Shown piece by piece: positions 37,567 through 45,922 of a stretch of DNA of 64,000 nucleotides. The notes under the pieces were generated by a model that had not been told where the DNA came from, did not search any database, and saw only the letters and a list, made by a program, of their open reading frames with translations. Source of the stretch: Nitrincola lacisaponensis (lineage in GTDB: Bacteria > Pseudomonadota > Gammaproteobacteria > Pseudomonadales > Balneatricaceae); the NCBI RefSeq assembly GCF_000691225.1, contig NZ_JMSZ01000016.1, positions 186,001 through 250,000 on the forward strand. The letters are read 5' to 3'. The translations under genes were made by a program, and so were the position numbers. The stretch's first letter is position 1. Each line of letters opens with the position of its first letter.

Positions 37567-37947
37567 TCAGAAGAGTCCCAGTGTCGGTGTTCTGCGTACG
37601 GCAACCATGGCTATATAGGCCAGTGCGGCACCCGCCAGCAGTACACCGATCAGTCGTGCCGGCAGGGTAGGCGCCAGTTTGAATGCATATACCGAAAAAC
37701 CGATATAGGCAAACAGCGCGACTATTTTTGCCAGCACCCAACCCACATGCAGCGGATTCATCTGCATCACCAGCAGCAAGGCAATCGCTGACAGAATCAG
37801 CAGGCCATCCACGCTGTGAGCCAGCACTTTCATCCAGCGTTTGCGGATACCCGCTGGCCAGACCAGCACAAATCCGGCACGCACAATAAACAGCAGCACA
37901 GTCAGTGCGGCCAATGTCAGGTGTAGGTGTTTAAACGCCATATACAT
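37567..37947 (-). CDS. SirB-family membrane protein (copy 1)
   Basis: 126 residues, four membrane helices. FKHLHLTLAALTVLLFIVRA and LLILSAIALLLVMQMNP match the SirB2 family. The function of the family is unclear; names come from Salmonella invasion-gene genetics. A homologue is encoded at 49119-49517. A second ATG two codons in is possible as start. Confidence 0.8.
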   Translation of the reverse strand: MYMAFKHLHLTLAALTVLLFIVRAGFVLVWPAGIRKRWMKVLAHSVDGLLILSAIALLLVMQMNPLHVGWVLAKIVALFAYIGFSVYAFKLAPTLPARLIGVLLAGAALAYIAMVAVRRTPTLGLF

Positions 37948-37980
37948 AGCAACAGTTTTCCATTGACAGGTTGAGTTGTG

Positions 37981-39048
37981 TTATTCATTGACAGGTTTAC
38001 GGCGGAAAGACGCCAGGCGGGTCATATCCTCGTCATACCAGCTCCACTGCGTGCCTTCCAGGCTGCTGTAACTGGCCTGTTCCAGCAGTTGCAGGAAACG
38101 GAATTCAATTTCCGCGACTTCCTGGCAGAGCATCCGCGTACTGGCGACAGGGCCCAGGGTCAGACGTTCGCCTTCGAGCTGAATCGGGCCTGCCAGTACA
38201 TTGCAGCCACTGTGGCCGGATAGCTGCTGACCGCTGAAACGCACAAACGGGCGTGTGTGCATCGCCTGCAGTGCATCAGGAGTGATACCGTCCAGTTCTA
38301 CCAGATCCCACTCATAGTGTTCCAGATCGGCCAGCGGGCTGCCACAGGTAGTTGCAGGCAGGGTTTCCTTGAGCTGCTGAAAACGCAGCTGGTGACGTGC
38401 AGGACCTTCTTCGGGGGTTTCCCAGTTCAGTGTGACCTGGGCGCGGGTGTGCAGATAGCTGCCGCCAGCACTGCTGGAGGCCAGATAGGTACGCTCAATG
38501 TCGAGCCAGGGGTCGGTCATGACCACCGGAAAGCCCTGCCCGGTGCTGCACTCAACAACAAAGGCGGCATCTGCCATGTAGGTGAGCATGCCATCCAGTT
38601 CCAGCGAAACTTCAGCCGGCTGCCAGCCCAGTGGTGACAGTTCATAGTTCAGTTGGGAGACGATTGGACGTCCCTGGGTATCTGCCTGTAACCAGCCGCC
38701 GTTGTCAGTCGCAAAGTAGATCAGGGTATTGTCATGGCCATGGTGCAGTAACAGTCGCTCACCATCAATTTCCCAGCGTCCCAGACGACTGAACTGGCCC
38801 TCAGGGCGGTCCTGGTAGGTCTCGGTGAGGAAATAGGTACCGTCGCTGAGCAGGTCCAGATGTGTCTCTATGCCAGGACAGCTGGCACAGGGCAGCAGGC
38901 CGCTATAGCTCTGATTGACACGTTGGGCTGTAGTGGATTCTGCGACCTCTGACACATCCGTTGCAGGGGTACTGACGGAGCTGCAACCACCGATGAATAA
39001 TGCAGCTGCGATGCAGGCGGATAAACTCAAACCGGACATATTGGACAT
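37981..39048 (-). CDS. NlpE-META lipoprotein
   Basis: 355 residues from the ATG at 39048 (AGGGA at seven bases). A lipoprotein signal with lipobox IGGC (mature Cys at about 22) leads to an NlpE-like domain (YSGLLPCASCPGIETHLDLL, GTYFLTETY), a middle domain (about 140-240) and a C-terminal META/HslJ domain (EWDLVELDG, GHSGCNVLAGPIQ, MLCQEVAEIEFRFLQLLEQA). NlpE domains act in surface and envelope-stress sensing; META domains accompany heat-shock or novobiocin-resistance lipoproteins. The joint layout suggests an envelope-stress lipoprotein. Confidence 0.83.
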   Translation of the reverse strand: MSNMSGLSLSACIAAALFIGGCSSVSTPATDVSEVAESTTAQRVNQSYSGLLPCASCPGIETHLDLLSDGTYFLTETYQDRPEGQFSRLGRWEIDGERLLLHHGHDNTLIYFATDNGGWLQADTQGRPIVSQLNYELSPLGWQPAEVSLELDGMLTYMADAAFVVECSTGQGFPVVMTDPWLDIERTYLASSSAGGSYLHTRAQVTLNWETPEEGPARHQLRFQQLKETLPATTCGSPLADLEHYEWDLVELDGITPDALQAMHTRPFVRFSGQQLSGHSGCNVLAGPIQLEGERLTLGPVASTRMLCQEVAEIEFRFLQLLEQASYSSLEGTQWSWYDEDMTRLASFRRKPVNE

Positions 39049-39133
39049 GATCATTTCCCTGTATGAATAAGCGGGTTCCAAGCACGAAATTGCGTTGTGA
39101 CTATAGCCTGATAGCCGGATTTTCTCCACCCCG

Positions 39134-40450
39134 TCAGCCGGATACTTCGGGCCAGCGTTGGCTTAACCAGGCGCCAGCCAGGCCTGCAACTCCCAGTAAA
39201 ATCAGGGTCCCCTGGATAGATATCAGGGCTGTCAGAGCGCCCAGCAAGCCGGTGAGCAGCAGTATGGCGCCAATCACAGAGTTACTCACGGCGACATAGT
39301 CGGTACGTCGATTTCCTGAGGCCATGTCCACCAGATAGGTCTTGCGGCCCAGGCGCACCCCGGCATGTGCGACTCCCAGGCCAAAAAATGTCAGTAAATA
39401 GAGTGCCATCGTTGCTTCGGCGGGCATGCCCAGCCAGGAAATACCCGCCACAAATATTGACAGCACACCGGCCAGAGCACAGGCCAGAGCAAACACCTGA
39501 CGGCTGGATTGGTCTGCCCAGCGCCCCCAGATAGGCGAGCTGATCAAGCCGGCCAGACCTTCCACTGCAATAAACAGTCCTAGCAGGCTAATGGCGCTGC
39601 CAAGATCTTCACGCGCCAGCGCAATATAGAATGGAGCGGCCAGGCCGGACCCCATCGCCAGTGCACGTGCGATGACAAACAAACGGAAGGGTTTGTCATC
39701 GCGCAGCAGCTGCAGGCGTCCCAGCGCATGAGCCAGGCCATTGGCTCCCTCTTCGACTGCACCGGGAAACTCGATAATGCGACTGAAACACCACACAGCA
39801 GCAAACCAGCAACCGGCAGCCAGGAACAGTAATGCGGTATAGAGCCACAGAGAAGTGTCTTGCTGAATCTGGCTGAGTGCTAGTCCGATACTCAGGGCGA
39901 CCAGTCCAGAGGCCGCACTGATCCAGCCGGACAGACGTCCACGGCGTGTTTTGGGCAGGGTTTTTCCCAGTACATCCTTGTAAGCCACAGAGCAGGCTCC
40001 ACGCGCCAGACTGAACAGGACCAGCAGTCCTATCAGGCTGCCTCCTGCCACCCAGCCCTGCAGTGTCAGCGCACAAAACCCCATTGCCATCAGGCATAAC
40101 CCCTGCAGGGTGCCACCGATAACCCAGGTCCATTTACGAATCGGCTGGCGTCTGACCCAGGCGCCGATCAACATTTGCGGCAGCATGGAACCAGATTCAC
40201 GAATCGGGACCAGCAGGCTCAGCATCCAGGCGGGTGCACCCAGATGCAGGAGCAGCCAGGGCAAGGTCGTTTTGGCACTGGCCAGCTTGTCGGCCAGATT
40301 GCTGAGCGTGTTGGCCAGTAGCAGTGCAAAGAAGTTGCCCGGAACGACTTTGCAGGCATCTTCAGGAATATCTTTGCATACCCGACCTTCATCATCTTCT
40401 GCCAGACGCTCGTAGAGTGAATCTATCCGCCCTTGATGTTGCGTTGTCAT
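39134..40450 (-). CDS. MFS transporter
   Basis: 438 residues, 12 predicted helices after a hydrophilic N-terminus of about 38 residues containing two cysteines. The long soluble head is unusual for the superfamily. Motifs such as SPIWGRWADQSSR (second-half A-like loop) and GRLSGWISAASGLVAL support the MFS assignment. The start at 40450 has AAGGA upstream. The substrate is unknown. Confidence 0.82.
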   Translation of the reverse strand: MTTQHQGRIDSLYERLAEDDEGRVCKDIPEDACKVVPGNFFALLLANTLSNLADKLASAKTTLPWLLLHLGAPAWMLSLLVPIRESGSMLPQMLIGAWVRRQPIRKWTWVIGGTLQGLCLMAMGFCALTLQGWVAGGSLIGLLVLFSLARGACSVAYKDVLGKTLPKTRRGRLSGWISAASGLVALSIGLALSQIQQDTSLWLYTALLFLAAGCWFAAVWCFSRIIEFPGAVEEGANGLAHALGRLQLLRDDKPFRLFVIARALAMGSGLAAPFYIALAREDLGSAISLLGLFIAVEGLAGLISSPIWGRWADQSSRQVFALACALAGVLSIFVAGISWLGMPAEATMALYLLTFFGLGVAHAGVRLGRKTYLVDMASGNRRTDYVAVSNSVIGAILLLTGLLGALTALISIQGTLILLGVAGLAGAWLSQRWPEVSG

Positions 40451-40466
40451 GTGTATCCTTAGTGTT

Positions 40467-40820
40467 TTAACGCTTCAGCAGCAGGGTTTGCTTGCGTTTA
40501 TCATCCGCCTGTCCTGCGCAGAATTCCTGTTGTTGGCCGTTGGCATAACGTACTTTAACATTAAATCCCATTCCCGGTTCGTGGTTGAGATGCAATAGGC
40601 GAGCTTCTCCGGGTGGCAAGCGTAATGTCAGCAGGTCGGATTGTCCGATGGCATTACCAAAATTTAATTGAATGGACTCAATGGCAATTGTGTCAGTGTT
40701 CTTGAACGTGACATAGAGTCCGTTGTCAGGTTGAAGTATGACATACATCGCGGCAGCACCTGACAGCAGGCCCAGAAGCAGCGCAGGCAGTGAAAAGCGC
40801 AGTAGTATTCCATGATTCAT
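40467..40820 (-). CDS. Small single-helix protein of unknown function
   Basis: 117 residues from the ATG at 40820, chosen because GAGG lies eight bases before it; an in-frame GTG three codons up is weaker. One N-terminal helix (about 8-30) is followed by a periplasmic beta-rich domain of about 85 residues. I do not recognise the family. It lies 16 bases before the MFS gene on the same strand and is probably cotranscribed. Confidence 0.7.
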   Translation of the reverse strand: MNHGILLRFSLPALLLGLLSGAAAMYVILQPDNGLYVTFKNTDTIAIESIQLNFGNAIGQSDLLTLRLPPGEARLLHLNHEPGMGFNVKVRYANGQQQEFCAGQADDKRKQTLLLKR

Positions 40821-40969
40821 TCGGCTCACCTCACACGGGCTGTTCAGTCCGTCCGTATTACTTGAACAGCGAATACTAATATAATAAAACTGATCGGTCT
40901 ATAAAGGTTATTGAGCTGAATTTTATATCACTACAGGTTAAGCTCTGGTCCTTGCACAAGGAGAATTAC

Positions 40970-41860
40970 ATGCAGGGTCTGTTACTGGCGTTGTCTGCCT
41001 ACATTATCTGGGGCTGCTTTCCGCTGTTTTTTAATCTACTGTCCCATGTTCCTTCACTTGAGGTATTGGCGAACCGGATTGTCTGGTCTGTTGTAGCCAC
41101 TCTGTTACTGATTCTGCTATTAGGTAAGCGGAACCAGTTGCTGGAAGTGTTGAAAAATCGACAGCTGATGCCTTGGCTAGCACTGACTTCAGTCTTGATT
41201 TCGGCCAACTGGTTGCTGTTTATCTGGGCGGTGACACAGCATCGGGTGATGGAAGCGAGTCTGGGGTATTACATGACGCCGCTGATCAGTTTGCTGCTGG
41301 CGCGACTACTGCTGAAAGAAGCGCTGCATCCGCTTCAGGCTGTGGCTGGCGCACTGGCGACCGTGGCAGTGGTTTGGGAGCTCTACAGCCTTGGCAGTTT
41401 GCCATGGATTTCATTAACCCTGGCGTTGACCTTTGGATTTTACGGTCTGGTGCGCAAGCGTTATCCTGTTGACGGGTTGTGTGGCCTGACGGTTGAAGCT
41501 TCGCTGGTGTTGCCGATTGCACTGTTATGGTTGCTCTGGCAGTTCTGGAGCCCGACACAGAATCTGTTGTTTGGGGAGACAACTGACACCACTTTGCTGT
41601 TGATTGCTTCCGGTATTATGACGGCAATACCGTTACTGCTGTTTGCCGCAGCGGCAAAGCGCCTCGATTTATCGGTCGTTGGGTTTATTATGTATATTAA
41701 TCCCACACTGCAGTTTCTGATTGCCGTGTTTATCTTCAAGGAAGACTTTCCGCCGCAGCGTGTGGTCACCTTCGTGCTAATCTGGACGGCGTTGGTATTG
41801 TTTATGTGGGGGATGTGGCAGGCCCGCAAGGCTCAGCAACAGGCTGTTGAATTGGGTTGA
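40970..41860 (+). CDS. rarD: EamA/RarD-type permease
   Basis: 296 residues from the ATG at 40970, AAGGAG seven bases upstream. Ten helices in two EamA halves. SAYIIWGCFPLFF, NRIVWSVV, WAVTQHRVMEASLGYY and MTAIPLLLFAAAAKRLDLS are RarD signatures. RarD proteins were first linked to chloramphenicol sensitivity; the physiological substrate is not settled. Confidence 0.9.
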   Translation: MQGLLLALSAYIIWGCFPLFFNLLSHVPSLEVLANRIVWSVVATLLLILLLGKRNQLLEVLKNRQLMPWLALTSVLISANWLLFIWAVTQHRVMEASLGYYMTPLISLLLARLLLKEALHPLQAVAGALATVAVVWELYSLGSLPWISLTLALTFGFYGLVRKRYPVDGLCGLTVEASLVLPIALLWLLWQFWSPTQNLLFGETTDTTLLLIASGIMTAIPLLLFAAAAKRLDLSVVGFIMYINPTLQFLIAVFIFKEDFPPQRVVTFVLIWTALVLFMWGMWQARKAQQQAVELG

Positions 41861-41938
41861 GTGCTGCATCAGTGACAAATGCAGTCATTCACTATATATT
41901 AGATTATAGTTATTTAACTACATTGTCAGGTATTGAAG

Positions 41939-42169
41939 ATGATCTTTTCTGCCCGTTATCAGCGCTTGGTGTTCACATTATTGATGTCAGTTTATATGGT
42001 GTCGATCATGACATTTGTGATCACGCTGGTGAACACCGGCATGGTAGATGGCTTTTTGCTGCGCTGGCTGAAAGCCTTTGTGGTGGCCTGGCCGGTTGCA
42101 TTTGTGCTGATTCTGGTTGGTGCGCCACGACTACAGAAACTGGCCAGCAAGCTGATACGTCAGACATGA
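41939..42169 (+). CDS. DUF2798 membrane protein
   Basis: 76 residues from the ATG at 41939 (AGG eight bases upstream). Two membrane helices, with SARYQRLVFTLLMSVYMVSI and LRWLKAFVVAWPVAFVLILV as typical DUF2798 segments. Function unknown. It ends 22 bases before the convergent dipeptidase gene. Confidence 0.82.
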   Translation: MIFSARYQRLVFTLLMSVYMVSIMTFVITLVNTGMVDGFLLRWLKAFVVAWPVAFVLILVGAPRLQKLASKLIRQT

Positions 42170-42185
42170 TCATGCCTGACGTATC
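42154..42185. terminator. Hairpin between convergent genes
   Basis: GATACGTCAG / CTGACGTATC, ten perfect pairs, with a self-complementary CATGATCATG in the loop. It covers the end of the DUF2798 gene and lies just before the dipeptidase stop. There is no T tract, so termination is only a suggestion. Confidence 0.4.
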
Positions 42186-42190
42186 CTGGA

Positions 42191-42931
42191 TCAGAGTGAA
42201 AACTCTGTAGGTCCGTAGAGGGCATGAGCCGCGCCACTGTAGCTGGCCCAGAGCTGATCTCCGAAATCGTAGTGCCACCATTCACTGGGCAGGTTGGTGA
42301 AGCCCTGTTGAGACATGGCATTGAAGAGCAGGCGTCGACGATCACGGGCAATCTGCTCTGCGCTACCCTCTGCAAACTGTTCGAAGTAATCGGTATGCGA
42401 AGCCGGTGAAGCTTCATCGAAACGGGTACCCATATTCAGCATCAAGCCGTCGGCATCGCATAGGGTGACATCGACGGCCCCACCGGTCAGATGCGGACTG
42501 GGAGCCAGCGGGTCACGGCTGGCAATCGAAACAAACTCACGCGTCATCGCGATGAGCTCAGCTTCGCTGGCGCCCGGGTGTTGGTGGTGCATGGTTTCAT
42601 ACAGGCTGTCAAACAGATACTGCTGTACCCGCCAGGGGCGCCAGCCATCCAGAATCACCAGACTCAGGCCATCAGGTAGCGAGCGCGCCACTGCCAGCAG
42701 GCGGCGGTAGACACCCTCGCGGATAAAACAGTCAGCTACCGCGCCGGGTGTGCCCAGTCGATTATAGGCAGGGAACACCTTGATCGGTGCGGGTGCCAGA
42801 GATAAAGGCACCAGCGGTTCGGCACACTCCTGAATTGGAATCTGACTGACCTGGCTCCAGTCAGGTTCCGTCTGGTGGGGAATGGGTTTTAGCAAGCGTT
42901 CGTTGTGTAACGATTTCATAGTGTTCAACAT
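42191..42931 (-). CDS. ddpX: D-alanyl-D-alanine dipeptidase, VanX/DdpX family
   Basis: 246 residues without a signal peptide, so cytoplasmic. All family active-site parts are present: the stabilising arginine in DGWRPW (R98), the zinc site SPHLTGGAVD (H147, D154) and EWWH (E217, H220). VanX-type enzymes hydrolyse D-Ala-D-Ala. The gene starts four bases after dctM of a TRAP operon on the same strand and is certainly in that operon. Elsewhere DdpX sits with an ABC dipeptide importer (ddpABCDF), so its pairing with a TRAP carrier is unusual. Confidence 0.87.
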   Translation of the reverse strand: MLNTMKSLHNERLLKPIPHQTEPDWSQVSQIPIQECAEPLVPLSLAPAPIKVFPAYNRLGTPGAVADCFIREGVYRRLLAVARSLPDGLSLVILDGWRPWRVQQYLFDSLYETMHHQHPGASEAELIAMTREFVSIASRDPLAPSPHLTGGAVDVTLCDADGLMLNMGTRFDEASPASHTDYFEQFAEGSAEQIARDRRRLLFNAMSQQGFTNLPSEWWHYDFGDQLWASYSGAAHALYGPTEFSL

Positions 42932-42935
42932 CCGT

Positions 42936-44213
42936 TTATCCGAGCGTGTTAGGCAGCCAGAGCGTCAGTGCCGGGAAGAGTATCAGCAAGAGCAGAACCA
43001 GAATGGCGGTCAGTACAAAGGGCCAGATGGTCTTGAACAGCTCGACGATTTCGATGCGACTGACCGCTGCTGCGACAAAGACACAGGCTCCCATGGGCGG
43101 TGTAATCAGGGCAATGGTGATATTCAGCGTAATGATGATGCCCAGATGCACAGGGTCGATGCCGGCCATCATGGCAATGGGGGCAAAAATAGGCGTCAAC
43201 AGCATCAATGCCGAAACTTCTTCCATGAACATACCCGTGATAAAGGTGATCAGGCTGAGTATCAGCAGAATCATGACCGGCTTATCCACATAGGGTGCCA
43301 GCAGCTCAACAAACTGAGCCGGTACCTGTGCGTAGGACAGTAGCCAGCTGATGGTGGCTGAGGCTGCCATGATCAGAAAAATAGCTGATGTCAGGCGAGC
43401 CGTGTCCTTGATCGCCTGCCACAGCGCGCGCAGGCTGAGTTGCCCCAGCAGCATGCCACACAGCGCCACATAGGCAGCGGTCAGAGCACCGGATTCTGTC
43501 GGTGTGACGATTCCCATGACGATACCCGCCACGATGATAAAGGGCGCGACCAGTGCGGGCATGGCACCGAGCGTTGCTACTGCCAGCAGCTTTAACGGTG
43601 GAAATCCGCCTTGCTTCTTGAGCTGGTGTTTCCATGCATACCAGGCGTTCAATCCCATGAAGGCGATACCCAGAATCAGGCCGGGAATGACACCTGCCAG
43701 GAACAGGCTGCCGACGGAGGTGTTTGTCAGCGAAGCATAGAGGATCATGAAAATACTGGGTGGAATAATCGGGCCGATCAATGAGCTGCCGGCAGTAAGT
43801 CCCGCCGCAAACGCGGTAGAGTAACCCTCTTTTTTCATCGCGGGTACCAGCAGTGAACCCAGCGCTGAGGTATCGGCTACTGCCGAGCCATTCACACCGG
43901 CAAAGAACACGCTGGAGACGACATTCACATGACCGACGCCACCGCGCAGATGGCCCACCAACAGTTTTGCCAGACGCATCAGGCGTTCGGTCAGGCCACT
44001 GGCATTCATCAGATTGCCTGCCAGAATAAACAGTGGAATTGCCATCAGTGAAAAGACGTTAATACCACCAAAAAACTGTTGTGGCATGATGCGCCCGATC
44101 ATGCTGGGGTCAACAAACAGAAAGCCCACCACGGCGGTGGTCAGAAGGGCCAGAAACAGGGGTAGCCCGAGCAGTACATGGGCCAGGAAAACGAGCAGCA
44201 TTACCAGAGTCAT
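42936..44213 (-). CDS. TRAP transporter large membrane subunit (DctM, system 2)
   Basis: 425 residues, about 12 helices: FSLMAIPLFILAGNLMNASG, GVNGSAVADTSALGSLLVPAM, SSLIGPIIPPSIFMI and ITPPMGACVFVAAAV are DctM signatures. It overlaps dctQ by four bases (ATGA) and is followed by the dipeptidase gene. Compared with system 1 it belongs to the more DctM/SiaM-like branch (GSAVADTSA in place of GSAASQIA). Confidence 0.92.
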   Translation of the reverse strand: MTLVMLLVFLAHVLLGLPLFLALLTTAVVGFLFVDPSMIGRIMPQQFFGGINVFSLMAIPLFILAGNLMNASGLTERLMRLAKLLVGHLRGGVGHVNVVSSVFFAGVNGSAVADTSALGSLLVPAMKKEGYSTAFAAGLTAGSSLIGPIIPPSIFMILYASLTNTSVGSLFLAGVIPGLILGIAFMGLNAWYAWKHQLKKQGGFPPLKLLAVATLGAMPALVAPFIIVAGIVMGIVTPTESGALTAAYVALCGMLLGQLSLRALWQAIKDTARLTSAIFLIMAASATISWLLSYAQVPAQFVELLAPYVDKPVMILLILSLITFITGMFMEEVSALMLLTPIFAPIAMMAGIDPVHLGIIITLNITIALITPPMGACVFVAAAVSRIEIVELFKTIWPFVLTAILVLLLLILFPALTLWLPNTLG

Positions 44214-44701
44214 TCCGGATTCTCCGACATCACGGGCAGGCGTTTAGGGCCATGCAGTAATACCTGCACAGCCAGCAATCCGAAGCCGATGGGCATGGAC
44301 AAGAGTGGCCAGGTTCGGCTGATCCCCAGTCCAGGGGTTTTGAACATGCCGACAGACAGCGCATAGCGGTAGCTGAATACCGCCGCACACACGGCGATCC
44401 CCAGTGTTAACAGCCACTGATAGGTGATCAAAAGTTGGGACAGGCGTTTAGGCAGCCGGGTCTCCAGCAAGGCAATACGCATATGTCCCCCTTCAACCCA
44501 TACGGCTCCCGCAGCCAGCAGGGTGCAGCCGATGATCAGGAAACGGGCGGCCTCATCGGTCCAGATCGGAGCACCCCCGACGAGATAGCGCAGTGTCACG
44601 GCATAGAGAATAATCAGTATATTGGATAGCAGCAGCGCGCTAGCCAGCAGCAGTGTCGTGCGTTGCAGCCACGACAGTGTCTGTAATCGTAACCAGTTCA
44701 T
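44210..44701 (-). CDS. TRAP transporter small membrane subunit (DctQ, system 2)
   Basis: 163 residues, four helices, with LRYLVGGAPIWTDEAARFLIIGCT as the DctQ signature and WVEGGHMRIALLETRLP following. It forms the membrane complex with the DctM encoded four bases into its end. Confidence 0.87.
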   Translation of the reverse strand: MNWLRLQTLSWLQRTTLLLASALLLSNILIILYAVTLRYLVGGAPIWTDEAARFLIIGCTLLAAGAVWVEGGHMRIALLETRLPKRLSQLLITYQWLLTLGIAVCAAVFSYRYALSVGMFKTPGLGISRTWPLLSMPIGFGLLAVQVLLHGPKRLPVMSENPE

Positions 44702-44776
44702 AGGATTTCCATCGTAAACAGGCCGGAGCAGCGCTGAGCACTGCTCCGGAGAGAGACGTCACTGACGAGAATCACT

Positions 44777-45808
44777 TCACTTGGCGAGTGCTTTGGCGTC
44801 TTCCAGAGCCATCTCGATCAGCTGTGGATCAATTCCTCGCTCATGCAGCCAGGTCAGGAATGCCGGTTGACCGATGCTGCGGAAGGCTTCCATGTCTTCG
44901 GTGCTGGGACGAATCACTTCCATGCCTTTTTCAGCCAGGAAGGCGATACGTGATTCTACCTGTGCTTCGTTGTGAGTACGTGCAGCAGCGGTGGCTTCTG
45001 CAACAGCTTCAAGGAAGGCTGCACGAGTCGTGTCATCCAGGCTTTCCATCAGCGCGCTGTTACCGACCAGGAACTGCATGGAGTACTTGATGTTCGCCAG
45101 CGTCAGGTACTGCTGTACTTCATACAGACTGCCCAGAATGATATACATCGGCGGGTTCATCTGACCATCCGCTACACCGGTGCGCAGTGACATATACACT
45201 TCAGTCCAGGGAATGGGCGTGCCGGATGCGCCAAAGGCTTCATACAGCGCGACCTGGCTGGGGTCCATGGCACGGAAACGCAGTCCCTCAAAGTCTGCAG
45301 GTGAGTGGATCGGACGCTTGTTGTTGGTAAACGCCAGGAATCCGCCTTCCTCAACGACTGCCAGCATATCGACACCGGCACGTTCTTTCAGTTTGGCCGA
45401 AATAGCCTGCCAGTACTGACCTTCATCAAAAAAAGCCCGGGCTGAATCGAAGTTCTCGAACAGGAACGGTGTCGCACTGACAAACACCTCGTCAACCAGA
45501 GGAGAGACACCCGCAAAAGAAGCAATATTCAGGCTGGGTGAGGTCATGGTTTGCTCCATGCGCTCTTCTTCGGTGCCCAGCATGCTGTTTGGATAGAGTA
45601 CCAGCTCGATCTGCCCGTTGGTTTTCTCTTCTACCAGCGACTTCAGGTGAGTTGCAAAAACATGTACGGCGTTTTTATCCGGATCTGGCGCGCCGTTGTA
45701 ACTCAGGTTAACGCTGGTGGCGGCGGTTGCATAGCTGCTCAGGGTAGCGGCGCACAGCAGACAGCTGGCAGCCAGTGCTTTCAGGGAAAACCCTTTGTGT
45801 CTCAACAT
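44777..45808 (-). CDS. TRAP transporter substrate-binding protein (system 2)
   Basis: 343 residues from the ATG at 45808, with GGAG six bases upstream. A signal peptide ending YATAA (about 1-30) is followed by the DctP fold. FEGLRFRAMDPSQVALYEAFG contains the substrate arginine, and GVADGQMNPPMYI is the segment that closes the pocket. It is first gene of the operon that ends in a D-Ala-D-Ala dipeptidase. The ligand could be a dipeptide or D-amino-acid derivative, which would be new for the family, or an unrelated acid. Confidence 0.88.
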   Translation of the reverse strand: MLRHKGFSLKALAASCLLCAATLSSYATAATSVNLSYNGAPDPDKNAVHVFATHLKSLVEEKTNGQIELVLYPNSMLGTEEERMEQTMTSPSLNIASFAGVSPLVDEVFVSATPFLFENFDSARAFFDEGQYWQAISAKLKERAGVDMLAVVEEGGFLAFTNNKRPIHSPADFEGLRFRAMDPSQVALYEAFGASGTPIPWTEVYMSLRTGVADGQMNPPMYIILGSLYEVQQYLTLANIKYSMQFLVGNSALMESLDDTTRAAFLEAVAEATAAARTHNEAQVESRIAFLAEKGMEVIRPSTEDMEAFRSIGQPAFLTWLHERGIDPQLIEMALEDAKALAK

Positions 45809-45891
45809 AATGATCTCCATTGTTGTTATTCAGAGTGGCCGGTAGACCGGTTAGCTCGATCTTAGGAGTTGATATGTTGACTATGCAATAG

Positions 45892-45922
45892 AGAAGGTGT
45901 TGTTATTATAACAACACCTTCT
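45892..45922. promoter_or_regulatory. 31-bp palindrome, candidate LysR operator
   Basis: Two perfect 15-base arms (AGAAGGTGTTGTTAT and its complement) around one central base. At the centre is TGTTATTATAACA, an exact T-N11-A LysR box. It overlaps the stop codon of the LysR gene and ends 83 bases before the start of the TRAP-dipeptidase operon. It could also work as a hairpin in the LysR message. Confidence 0.65.
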
